A stretch of DNA of 64,000 nt from Patella vulgata. Taxonomy: Eukaryota > Mollusca > Gastropoda > Patellidae. Below, piece after piece: positions 21,847-32,015 of the stretch. How positions within the stretch are numbered: the first letter of the stretch is position 1; each line of letters begins with the position of its first letter. The position numbers and the translations under genes were made by a program. The DNA lies in the NCBI RefSeq assembly GCF_932274485.2, contig NC_065882.2, positions 70,097,431-70,161,430 on the forward strand, written 5' to 3'. The notes under the pieces were generated by a model. It saw only the letters and a list, made by a program, of their open reading frames with translations. It made no database searches and was not told the DNA's origin.

Positions 21847-24800
21847 CTGAAAAAAGATATTTTAAAACAGGTTACCAGTGGTTATACTTAGAATGGTCAG
21901 GCAACAATAATATAGCCAACTTTGCTATGAGTGAGATCAAATCTTGAAACATTTAACAAAACCATCTATATAATTTTTGGATCAGGAACTAGGCCCCAAA
22001 GCACTACTCATCTTGTTGTTTTTCTTGTTCTTGTTGGTGACACTCTTTGAGAAGAGTTGAAGGCTTCGCCAATTCAAGTACAATTGACATCAAACTTGGC
22101 ATTCCGGATCCCACACTAATCAGCAGCGAATATTCGCTAGGCCGCTACAATCACTGATAAGAATGACATCAATGCGACTTAATCAGTCTCAAATATTAAC
22201 TTTTATCCACCGACAAATTAAATTCTAAAACATTTCTTTGATGTATTAGAAAAATAAAGACGTTTGACGTATTTGTAGGTAAAAATTATTTCCTATTTAG
22301 TGTAAATGGGTATTAAAATGACTAAAAGGCAGCATTCTGCCCGAAGCAGTAACGTCTTTTGTAAACAATGCACGCACCATTCAGCCAATGATTGACGGCG
22401 TGTGCTGTGACGGCACATGTTAAAGGCAGTCATCTTTTACAGAGATATTAGAAGACTCGTAATTCTCTGAGGAACAGATTGGCCGGATCCTTGTACAATT
22501 GTACAGATTTCGCCTTTTGATATGTCACATATGGCAGCGATGACATGCTTGGTTCTTGGTCCATAGTAGAGAGAGAAATAGGGTTTGATGTCGACTCGAC
22601 ACAAACTAGGTCATTTCAGGACTAACACATGGTTCAATTTTATATCTTTAATTCGTATGTGCATAGGGATCTTTAGCAGTGTGAGGAGCGTTATGGACTT
22701 AGGAAACCTTGCTCCTTGTCACTTACAAGCGGGGAATTGAAACCATGCAACTTGACCCGATGACACCCATCCCCTCTGGTCCATAGTAAGATCGTATTTG
22801 TTTCAAACATGATGTAAGTGTAATAAATGGTTTGAATCTTAATTTTGAGAAGAATTTGATTTCCTAAGACAATAATTTAAATGCCAGAATGTTTCTTTAC
22901 AGTTTCTATCATGTAAATTCCCCAAATATTAAACGTTTCTCTGGCATTTAATGAAATTGTTTGTTTGTTTAGAAATAAGGTACTTACTTTATAAAACTGT
23001 TGTTGTTTATCAGGTAATTTTCTGGCATGTCTTAAAACTTTCTGTAAATCAGCCTAGAAAACAGAATCACATAACAAAATTTATGGAAGAAATGAACAAA
23101 ATCCACATACCAATACCTAGGTAACATAATTTATGGAAGAAATGAACAAAATTCACATACCAATACCTAGGTAACATAATTAATGGAAGAAATGAACAAA
23201 ATTCACATATCAATACCTGGGTAACACAATTTATGGAAGAAACGAACAATGAGCCATGAGGATATTAACCAACATTCTTCTTAAATATTAACAAATTCAC
23301 CATCTGTATTGTCTGGATGTTTTTGAAAAGCGAATACATTCAAATGATGTTTTTGAAAAGTGAATACATCCCAATGATGTTTTCGAAAAGTGAATACATC
23401 CAAATGATGTTTTCGAAAAGTGAATACATCCAAATGATGTTTTTGAAAAGTGAATACATCCCAATGATGTTTTCGAAAAGTGAATACATCCAAATGATGT
23501 TTTCAAAGAGTGAATACATCCAAATGATGTTATCAAAAAGTGAATACATCCAAATAATGTTTTACCTGTAAGCCACCAGGTTTAATCCACACAACACAAC
23601 TCTGAGCATAACTACGTTTATCTGATGGTCTTAGAGGGAAAGGAGTTTTTGTGTCATCTGGACCATATGGGGATTCTTCAAAGTCTGACACTGGCGCCAA
23701 TTTGTTTAATGATCCCAACCAGCTTATTGAATGTATACCTGAAAAGACCATAGAGAAAACTTGTTTACTGTTATCACAAATCTCAATTCTGCTCACTGGT
23801 TCTGCATTTTTACACTAACAGGGGTATACCCCATGTTAATTCCCCTATTTACATGACAAGACATCTGTTTGTTGTGATCATGTCACAAACATGAAGATTT
23901 TGTATTTAGCAGCAAGACAAGATGATGTCAAAACAGAGATCTAGATATTTAGCAGTGAAAGTGTTAAACATACATTATGCAAGAGCTAAATCTGCCTATT
24001 GCAGGTCTTTCTTTAGGCCTGAAATGTTATCTAAATTGTTAATTAAACATTAATTAACTGATCCAGGGCAAAATCAACTCTCGATGGCATCAGATTTCTC
24101 CGATATGAAATAGATTAGAAAGGCTCAGTTATATTTTGATTTAATTTAAAAATGGAGGAGCAAGACTTAGATTCGAACAACTAGTACGGTGATTGAAATT
24201 ATTGTACACATCTTGTTAAACCTTCAAAGGCTAATATCTTCGCTCCTAATAGAGTAATTTGAATGAAATTTTCAAATTATTCAGTTTACATTATCTCTTT
24301 TCAAACTATTATAGCAAGAATGGCTAGCTCTGTATTTAAATCTTATATAATGTACCTTTAGTAAAAAGTAAATAAAACTGTCAATTATGTTTTTAAATAC
24401 TCTTCTATAACATTACATTACAATGCATACTATATAAACAAAACATAAAGATTACAGGAGGATAATCATTAATAGCAAACCTGGTTCAAACAGGGCAAGT
24501 AATAAATTAGATTTTTTCTTGCTGTCTGCCCATGAAAATAACATAGCATACCAATCATCACTGAAAATATAAATACCTTAAAATGACAAGAATTCTTGAT
24601 TTAATCAAGTTGGATTTGCTGTGTAAAGTGGGTATCTGTCTACATTTATGTTAGTCTGCAGACGGAGCCAATCTGATTAAAATACAGATCTATAATTTAG
24701 TTTTTTTTTATACTTTCAATGGCCTACACTACATGAAGATCTGACAAGTTGTACTCGAAGGTCGTGTTAGGGGTTGTACAACCGGCTTTTGACCCTATGA

Positions 24801-27800
24801 TGTCAGCCATTGATTAATCAATCAACGTTCACGTTTCTAGTGGTTTACCCATAGTTCCGTGCATGGCACGCCAAGAAGTCGCTGTAACAGATCGTTTCAT
24901 TGGTTTATCCATCATTTCAACCAAAACGCTGGTAATATAATAACTCTTCCAGATCCTAGTGTAGTAAAGACAAGTAAAACAAAATTTTAAACTATAAAAA
25001 ACGAAACGAAATAGGATCTGTGTTTTAATTAGATTGCAGACAGAGCCAATATTGAATTTTATAACCCTGTATTAATAATAAACAAATTAAAGATATTAAC
25101 CTAAAACTAGATCAAACCTCCAAACATTATGTTGATGGGAAGTAAAAATATTCTAAATATCCCTTGATAAAAGGCGTGAGCTGACAGGTACAGTCAAATG
25201 TTGGATAGCGACACTTGAATGGGAATGTCACTAGCTTCATCAATAAATAACTCATAAAAATTTCGAAATTTAATGTCTCTTCAACACAATACTCTGGTCA
25301 CTGAGACAGATGTATGTTTATTGCTGCACACCAACATTCGGCCTCATTTTTCTGTCCCACGTATTTGACTAAGCACACTTACAATGTCAGCTTCGCAGGT
25401 ACAACCCATGATCAGTAAAAGCTGGTTTCAATATTTGATCCCCTATTTTTTGATATCAAAACAAATTGATAAACCAATACCCTCTATTTTACTACACAAA
25501 TATTGTTTCAACTTGTTGAATTTTGTTTTACTATAAATTAAATAATAGAAAGATAATCGTACTCTACTTGTGCTATAGCTACCATACCCTCCACCTTCAG
25601 ACTACCATGTAACATTACTGTAAACGCTGGTATTTTCCCTTCTTCAACTGTTGAAACCTCTTCATCATCTTCACTTTTACCATTCTTACCATCTTTACTT
25701 ACGGAATCTATATTAAACATTTAATATACCAATTTAATATATATAGTATTGTCAAAAATTACAGAATCTATAACAGAGAGAGAGAGAGAGAGAAATGGGG
25801 TTCAATGTCCACTCCACACAAACTAGGTCAATTCGGGACTAACATATGGTTCAATTTTATTTCAATAATTCACATGCACGTCGGCGTCTTTAGCAGTGGG
25901 GGGAAACTGGAGGACTCGGAGAAAACCCACAAGGTTGGAAAGGCGACCCTGCTCTTTGTCACGTACAACCGGGGAATCAAAATCCCGCCATTTACTATAC
26001 CGATTGGACAATAGTATTGTCAGATTTAGATAACGGATTGCCAAACGTAATGAAGAAGAAATGGTGGTGCGTCTTAATAGCTTGGATGCTTTCACCTAGA
26101 ATATAAATGCAATTTACACAACTCACTCTCGATGGATTAACTGATTGGGTCTGTATCTGATTGATGGATAAACCGATTGGTCTCAAATTATGCATGCTAT
26201 CTAATAGCCCCGGGGATCGTTAAACCAGTTTAACTTAAGCGTCTGAACGCAAATGTGGGGCATCAAACCAGTTTAAAAACCCAAGCTCGCGACCTGTCTT
26301 CGAGAAGGCTTTTTATTTTAAACTGGTTCATCTTGGCCGTCTGAACGGGTTGGCTTAAAAACTCCGGCTCCAGCTTGCTTTGAGCATGCGCAGTAAGTTA
26401 CATTCTTCGGGGTCTGGCAGTGCCAATTTTATCGAAAGCGTGCGAGAACCGAATAAAGAACATAAAGCTACCCATGCGTATTTAACTCTAACCGAAGAGG
26501 TCAGAATAGTTAAACTGGTTTGGCTTATAGTATGTGTGAACGCAACAAGATGCTGTCTTAAAAGCCCCGGCGATTATGAACTGGTTTAAAACTAAGCGTC
26601 TGAACGCGCTATAATTTGAGCATACTTAATGGGAATATGCAGTGATATTCCATCAAATTTCTTGACCAATAGGTGTTGACAATATTTACCATCTAATTTT
26701 ATTTTATCTTTAGCCATAGGTATAACCAGATGTCTGGATATCGTTGGTGGACTAGATACATCACTTATGTCCATAAAACCACAGATATGTATATCATGTG
26801 ATATATTTCTTTCTATTTTACCTAGATCAGAATCACTGAAATATACAATTAAGATGATACAATATTGTTAACCCCAATGAAAGGACAACTAGTAATTTAA
26901 AATATATTGTATTAAATATTCAAAAGCAATTGAGAGAGCGAGAAATGGGGTTTAATGTCCACTCGACACAAACTAGGTCATTTTGGCCATAACACATGGC
27001 ACAATTTTATTTCAATAATTTGCTTTAGCAGTGGGAGGAAACCGGAGGACCCGCAGAAAACCAACTAGGTTGGACAGGCGACTCTATTCTTTGTCACATA
27101 CAACCGGGGAATCGAAACTATGCCAGGTGACTCAATGACAGACCTTATGATACAGCGCACATGCTAACCATTCGGCCATCCCCCCCAACGGCAATTAAAG
27201 GACAGTATTTCCTTGATCTAAGTATCTCATGATCTATGGAAGATATACCTCTGTAGAGATAGAACGGGTATATGCATTATTACTTTTAAATTTATGTTTG
27301 AATTTGTTGTTTATTATATCAGATATGTGTCAATCCTGAATCTACTAAGCAAAGAACAAATGAAATGTGTCCATGGAATTTAGTAATAGAACTGGACACT
27401 GGACACAATTCTCTGGAATCACAATTCTCTGGAATCACAATTCTATGGAATCACAATTCTATGGAATCACTCTATACTCTGTATTCTAAAAATATGAATT
27501 ACTTACACAAAATATGGCACAGGATGAGGAAATAACTGAACAGAATTTTTTAAATTACCACAATGTAACACACCATGAAATGGATGAAAATATTTTTCTG
27601 CTAAATTACTGAATGTTTGTTGCACTGATTTTAAACTAAGAGTACTTTCAGGATAAAACACTTCACCGCCTTGTCCATTTATTTCTATCATTTTCTCATA
27701 CATAGACAGAGAATTTTTAAAATCTGGATCACTTCCATTGGCCATGCACACAACATGAAGTTTACACGGGAATTTAAAAGGAAGAGGTGATTTAGCATTG

Positions 27801-28919
27801 TTTGTTTTTGCATCATTTTGACTGTAAGACAGTAGAAAGTTTTTCAATGAACCTTGACCAATACCAGGACTTCCATCAGTTATCAGTATTACCTGTAAAA
27901 AATAATAAAAAAAAAAGCTACAACTAAGACTAACATTTCTTTAACAACTCTTACAAAATTTACTATACAAATCAATGATCATTTTTTTGGTCATAGTGCA
28001 TTTGGTGCAAATTTGCTTCTCTTTTATCATTGAAACTACTTAAGCTTAATTTTCAGATGGGAAACCCCAAAACAACAGATTTAAACCCAAGCTCCATGGA
28101 GTTGTCCCCCTTTAATGCACTTTCACCATGATTTTGTGTTGTTCAAGCAATGCTTTCCTTCCAATAATCCTAGAAAAAAAAACAGAGTTATAAAAAGTAA
28201 AATTTCAACCTGGCATGGTGAACTGTTTCCCCATTCTTCTAAAATAATAGCACTGATACCATTGAGAGCTGTTTCTATACAGGTTTTATTATATACTTCC
28301 ACTTTATTCAGTGCTGTTTTAATTGTGTCATATTCTCTTGTGAACGAAACTAGTTGTTCATAAAGATATGAAAAGACAACCTGTAAAACACAATTCAAAT
28401 TGTTATCAATCGATAAAAAATAAATACAATATTCAATGGTCCTGTAAGAAAGAAATTATAAAATAATGTGAATTAATCATATATCACTAATTAGAATTAG
28501 AGACAAAGGGGATGATCTGAAGGATTATAAAGCTAAATTTACTTCCTTCATTCTAGTTATTTTCTACCTCCTTAAAATCAGTTTCAAACAATATTGTTAA
28601 CATTGCTACTAGATGATACAGCATGGCACTGGTTTACTAACCAGGAGGACCAACAAATTTACTTCTGATTTTCCAGACTGTTTTCTCATTGGGAATTCAT
28701 GTACCTATCACCTAATGGTCAATTTCGGATCCCAATTTGTTTTAAATCAATCTTACTCACCAAAGAAACAAATTCTAATTTAGAATGTGCATTAATTTGG
28801 TCTAATAATGTATTAATACCATGAATAGCCAAGTGACGTTTATCGTATTCTTCACTACCTTCTGTCTTTACCAAACGACTCATAGACAGAGATACATCCA
28901 ATGCTATTACCGTTGGCAT
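21622..28919 (-). CDS. INTS14: Integrator complex subunit 14 (VWA9), nine coding exons, complete
   Basis: Exons 28919-28761, 28380-28210, 27892-27507, 26835-26690, 25707-25563, 24560-24481, 23738-23566, 23053-22988 and 21846-21622 join in phase at every GT-AG junction to 516 aa; from memory the human protein has 518. The start MPTVIALDVSLSMSR matches the human N-terminus (MPTVVVMDVSLSM); DVSLS is the MIDAS of the von Willebrand A domain (residues 8-12). Other hallmarks are ITDGSPGIG, LHGSLKVEGMVAIAQ, WLGSLNKLAP, KRSYAQ, WIKPGGLQ and GFLDLL. INTS14 works in the nucleus in the INTS10-INTS13-INTS14 module of Integrator, which processes snRNA 3' ends and attenuates transcription. No truncation is seen. 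A non-coding first exon is implied, because an acceptor lies 3 bases before the ATG. Introns carry SINEs, MITEs and minisatellites. Confidence 0.97.
22080..22460. repeat. Dispersed repeat family D, copy 1 (INTS14 intron 8)
   Basis: Matches 57830-58175 in the opposite orientation: CATTGATTGACGGCG-like, GTAACGTCTTTTGTAAAC, TTAGTGTAAATGGGTAT and CGCTACAATCACTGATAA blocks. No terminal repeats were made out, so the class is unknown. Confidence 0.6.
22567..22775 (-). mobile_element. SINE family A in INTS14 intron 8
   Basis: Reverse strand; GAGAGAAATAGGGTTTGATG tail side, with an internal deletion in the central domain and an eroded head. Confidence 0.75.
22988..23053 (-). CDS. INTS14: INTS14 coding exon 8 (66 bp)
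   Basis: Residues 421-442, ADLQKVLRHARKLPDKQQ then QFYK, phase 0 on both sides, acceptor TTTTCTAG, donor GTAAGT. Corresponds to human TDVQKILRNARKLPEKTQ. Confidence 0.94.
23073..23253. repeat. 50-bp tandem repeat in INTS14 intron 7
   Basis: About 3.6 units with period 50 (TTTATGGAAGAAATGAAC at 23080, 23130, 23180 and 23230), starting some 20 bases from the exon 8 acceptor. Confidence 0.9.
23313..23562. repeat. 30-bp minisatellite abutting the INTS14 exon 7 donor
   Basis: About eight units of GATGTTTTCGAAAAGTGAAT plus ACATCCAAAT, period exactly 30. Because 30 is a multiple of three, several frames stay open on both strands and give repetitive false proteins. There are no unique spacers, so it is not a CRISPR array. 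Confidence 0.92.
23566..23738 (-). CDS. INTS14: INTS14 coding exon 7
   Basis: Residues 363-420: SWLGSLNKLAPVSDFEESPY, PFPLRPSDKRSYAQ and WIKPGGLQ. The donor GTAAAA abuts a 30-bp minisatellite; only a few intron bases separate them. Confidence 0.96.
23964..24363. mobile_element. MITE family C in INTS14 intron 6
   Basis: TTAAACATACATTATGCAAG at the left; ATAATGTACCTTTAGTAA at the right, where the TTAA is mutated. Fills most of the intron and ends about 120 bases before exon 7's side of the intron begins at exon 6. Confidence 0.75.
24481..24560 (-). CDS. INTS14: INTS14 coding exon 6 (80 bp)
   Basis: Residues 336-362 plus one base: WYAMLFSWADSKKKSNL and LFEP, matching human WHGMLYSQADSKKKSNLMM. 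Found by homology and splice signals (TATTTTCAG; GTTTGC); it is short and easily missed. Confidence 0.93.
24669..25036. mobile_element. MITE-like element in INTS14 intron 5
   Basis: Inverted ends CAATCTGATTAAAATACAGA and its counterpart TCTGTGTTTTAATTAGATTG, about 23 bp each, enclosing 320 bp without coding capacity. No clear target duplication. Confidence 0.6.
25563..25707 (-). CDS. INTS14: INTS14 coding exon 5
   Basis: Residues 288-335 plus two bases. A Lys/Asp/Glu-rich variable linker precedes the conserved GKIPAFTVMLHGSLKVEG. The donor is GA|GTACGA; the nearer CAA|GTAGAG would break phase with exon 6. Confidence 0.92.
25774..25992 (-). mobile_element. SINE family A in INTS14 intron 4, head lost
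   Basis: Starts with a GA run (complement of the CT tail), has the full central domain, and breaks off after the B-box region (GGGGAATCAAAATCCCGCC). Confidence 0.8.
26205..26612. repeat. Modular repeat with iterated AAACTGGTTTAA and GTCTGAACGC
   Basis: Lies in INTS14 intron 4. AAACYRGTTT words occur at about 26223, 26266, 26318, 26511 and 26579; GTCTGAACGC words at 26241, 26339, 26534 and 26599; GCCCCGG or CTCCGGC at 26207, 26363 and 26563. The outer blocks, about 45 bp, are direct repeats. Same word-plus-palindrome grammar as 1845-2185, with different words. Confidence 0.6.
26690..26835 (-). CDS. INTS14: INTS14 coding exon 4
   Basis: Residues 239-287 plus one base, with ICGFMDISDVSSPPTISRHL corresponding to human IVGFIDIADISSPPVLSRHL. 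Acceptor ATATTTCAG, donor GTAAAT. Confidence 0.95.
26933..27186 (-). mobile_element. SINE family A in INTS14 intron 3
   Basis: Near full length on the reverse strand, from GAGAGCGAGAAATGGGG to the head ATTCGGCCATCCCCCCC, with a small deletion near TTGCTTTAGCAGTGGG. Confidence 0.85.
27409..27470. repeat. Short tandem repeat in INTS14 intron 3
   Basis: Four units of CACAATTCTMTGGAAT, about 16 bp each, some 40 bases from the exon 3 donor. Confidence 0.8.
27507..27892 (-). CDS. INTS14: INTS14 coding exon 3
   Basis: Residues 111-238 plus two bases: VILITDGSPGIGQGSL, KFPCKLHVVCMANG, HPFHGVLHCGNL and QLFPHPVPYF. Completes the VWA domain and enters the beta-barrel-like part. Donor GTAAGT. Confidence 0.96.
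28210..28380 (-). CDS. INTS14: INTS14 coding exon 2
   Basis: Residues 54-110, VVFSYLYEQLVSFTREYD through EEWGNSSPCQ, phase 0 at both ends. The donor CAG|GTTGAA is weak, but PCQ-VILITDG across the junction matches the human order. Confidence 0.95.
28761..28919 (-). CDS. INTS14: INTS14 coding exon 1
   Basis: Residues 1-53: first strand of the VWA domain with MIDAS DVSLS, then KTEGSEEYDKRHLAIHG. The exon begins AAA-ATG right after a TATATTTCAG acceptor (28925-28923), so a 5' UTR exon lies upstream. Donor GTGAGT. Confidence 0.96.
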
Positions 28920-28925
28920 TTTCTG

Positions 28926-31373
28926 AAATATACAAAATTAAAAATTTTGACAAAGATAAAAGAATTATAGGCCTACTCATTGATTAAAAGAAAATGCATG
29001 TTATCAACACTTTTTCTATAAGCACACCTTTCCATCTTACTGAGACAAGGGTTTTCACACATACTGGTACATATACATGTAGATTCTTTTTAATACAGCA
29101 TTACTCCATAATGAATGCAATACTGTTATCACCACAAGGATTATAAATCAGTTTCACTTGCACTCTAAAACTACAAATAAGACAGCAGCATTTCTGCCAA
29201 CTGTTCATTGAATTTCAATTGTCAAAGGATCCTTTATGTACATTTCAGTACCGGTCAGTGGGTGGACCTTGGCACTTCATGGCATCCAAATACTAGGCAA
29301 TATTCTCTTTGTCAGCTACCCCTGACAAGTATGAAATATCCAAAGGTTCTTCACCGCCTATAAATACTGATGGGATTTGATCACGGATCATTCTAGTTGT
29401 GGGTTCAAAGACTTTAACATGGGATCCCTGTTTCGGTCAATCAGCGCGATGCTGCCAGGAATTGTAGGCTTCACTTCATCTTTACTGTTTGTGCATTGTG
29501 GGCCTTCAGTTCATGCGCCTATCCCCACATTATAACTCGGAATGCATTAAACTTTGAATTCTGTCTACCTATTCTTCACTAAATCATAACTGTCAAGTGT
29601 TCTGTTACCTGCACGCAAGAGGTGTAAAGACTAAGACATGTGAAACCGGACTGGTCTATCGGCGAACACCGAGATCTATTTCCAATTCCAAGTTCCAGTA
29701 TAAATCTATGGATCTATCACAACTCAGCTGACTATTCCCAATATTTCGGATATAAATAAAATGTATGAAACCATAGGCCACACGGTTTCTGTCATTTAAA
29801 CCTGCTGCCTTTCTATGCCTATAACGTTAAAATTAGCGCACCTCTATTTGTTTTATGTTTTATTTTATCCAATAAAGTAAATATTTATTTTTATTCATTT
29901 ATGTTGCTGCCATGTTTTAAAAAGTTGGTAAAAACCGCGAAACGAAATTAGATAAGTCTATAGGAAATTAGTTTCAAAAATACATTTTGCATCCAGAACT
30001 TGCCTTCTATAATACAGCCTTTATTTAGATTGTTTTCAGGACCGTTTATTATTTTCTTAATCTCCATTACATACTATTTCTTTTCGGAGTATTTATTATG
30101 CTCGTGAAAAATCGGGACTCGTCGGCTAACAAACGGTCAACCTGACCTTTTCGTAACTTCTGGTCTGGGACATTACATTGCGAGTTTTACTTTTTTTTCA
30201 GACAAGCAATAATCGCACTTTTATCTTCTAGTATGGATTTACACCATAACCCCATTTCAGTTATCTATTTATTATACAGGCAAGATTGTTGTACGCACAT
30301 GAGAGTAAATTTACAATAAATTTTCGCTTGATTTATATGTGTTAAGCGCTCTTAAATGGCGATATATAAAAATTCTTAATAATAATATACTTGTACTTGT
30401 AGCCTTATGAATTTATCGTTGATGAATTGATCCTACTTTGTAAAAAGTCAACTTGTTCTTCTTAAATCTTACTCCTTTTCTTTGGTGGTAAGTTTTAAAA
30501 TTGGGTGTGTTATCGCTCTCAAATTTTCATTTAGTTTCTTTTTTAAAAAAAATAAATAAATAGTGAGTGGTAAAACAGGTTTTAGGGCTTTTGACAACAA
30601 TCCTGTGGGTCAAAGGGGTTGATTATAGGTAAAGACAAGTTTAGAAGCCACAGGCCTTACACCTATAGTAGCAAATACGTGGATTATGACAATTTGAAGA
30701 TGCTATTGGTTCCACGCTGCTATATATGTGCCGGATGGGCTCAAATTATTACTTTTTGATTTATACGCACCAACATCGACATCAAGAGATTACTTAAACT
30801 TACATTGTTTATAACAAAATCTTGTAAATATTATCAATATGGCATTGTTAATTTTACACTATTCATTGTTTCTCGACATCTACGTTAATAATAGCCCTTG
30901 CTTGCGGGCCATATCTCAAGACATTGTAGATATCTTTATAAAACTATGCACACATATCATTTATCAACCTATGCACACATATCATTTATCAACCTATCAT
31001 TATATACTAATGTGATATTTGCTACATTCTCTCTCGAATTTGATTATTTTTGTTTCCATGAAAACAAATTTGAGTCTTTGGCATACAACTTTTATTCCGG
31101 GCATCATAAACTGTTTTTAAATATCTTTACGAATCTTTAAACACAGACCCAAATATATAGTTAGACATTTTTTTAAATAATTTCCTTTATATGCTGGGTA
31201 GGGGCGCGGATGTTGATGACTGAGTATTGCATGCAACAACATTGTGCCGCGCTCTGGTCGAAGGTCTTTTCTTTCTTTAGCCTTTAAAAAATCTGAAGAT
31301 CACCTTCTTTCAAAAACGGGACATAATTGTATATACATCATGTATATAAATCTCTCACATCCCTCCTCCATCG
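28926..31373. other. Upstream region of INTS14
   Basis: Must hold the INTS14 non-coding first exon and promoter. Possible reverse-strand donors are GTCTCA|GTAAGA (near 29040) and GTGCAG|GTAACA (near 29613). ZNF143-like words CCTACAATTCC and CCCACAATGCA lie near 29465 and 29495 on the reverse strand. None is decisive. A 25-bp duplication (CACACATATCATTTATCAAC) is at about 30949-30994. Confidence 0.35.
29190..29395 (-). mobile_element. SINE family B, strongly degenerate
   Basis: TTTCAATTGTCAAAGGATCC, TTTATGTACATTTCAGTACC and GGGATTTGATCACGG follow the family order on the reverse strand. Identification is tentative. Confidence 0.45.
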
Positions 31374-31388
31374 GGTTCAAGACGGAGA

Positions 31389-31660
31389 GAGAGAGAAATG
31401 GGGTTTAACGTCCACTCAACACAAACTAGGTCATTTCGGGACTAACATATGGTTTAATTTTATTTACATAATTCGCTTGCGCGTAGGGGTCTTTAGCAGT
31501 GTTAGGAAACTGGAGGACCCGGAGAAAACCCACGAGGTTGGACAGGCGACCCTACTCCTTGCCACGTACAACCGGGGATTCGAAACCACGCCAGTCGACT
31601 CAATGACAGACTTTATGATACAGCGCGCGCACGCTAACCATTCAGCCATCCAACCCCCCT
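31389..31660 (-). mobile_element. SINE family A, young copy with perfect 15-bp target duplication
   Basis: GGTTCAAGACGGAGA occurs at 31374-31388 and again at 31661-31675. Between them is an intact reverse-strand copy: CT-type tail, GTTAAACCCC motif, central domain GGTTTTCTCCGGGTCCTCCA, B box GGTTTCGAATCC and head TGGCTGAATGGTTAGC. The exact duplication implies a recent insertion. Confidence 0.93.
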
Positions 31661-31732
31661 GGTTCAAGACGGAGACCTGAGGGTAGACTATACATGCGGC
31701 GAATCCGCCGAAAATGCTATATAGATAGATAT

Positions 31733-32015
31733 GTTTAAATGTAAGAGCTGGCCGTTTTTCCTATAATCGTTCCCAAAAAGATTATGAAAAATGAGTATAT
31801 TATTGAAAATTTCATTCAAATTTCTTTATTCTGAACGATTTTATCAGTGTTTGAAGTTTTAACAAGATGTGGCAGACATGTAGATTGTCTATTATTTATT
31901 AACGTAGCGACGGTACTTGACTAAGTCTCGATTCACCATTTTTTAAATTAAATTATTAAATGGCGATCGTGTTTCAATCCATTTAAATCTCGGTCACCCG
32001 ATGATCTATATATAG
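31733..32015. mobile_element. MITE family C, one end preserved
   Basis: GTAAGAGCTGGCCGTTTTTC, GAAAATTTCATTCAAATTTC and CACCCGATGATCTA match the copy at 11755-12104. The right terminus is lost. Confidence 0.6.

Noticed and set aside
23313-23562. CRISPR array
   Set aside because: The 30-bp units are contiguous with no spacers, and the sequence is eukaryotic.
23281-23571. Repetitive protein-coding ORFs on both strands
   Set aside because: They are readings of a 30-bp intronic minisatellite; its period is a multiple of three, so frames stay open by chance.
26380-26589. 69-codon ORF in INTS14 intron 4
   Set aside because: It lies inside the modular repeat; its open frame follows from the reiterated words.
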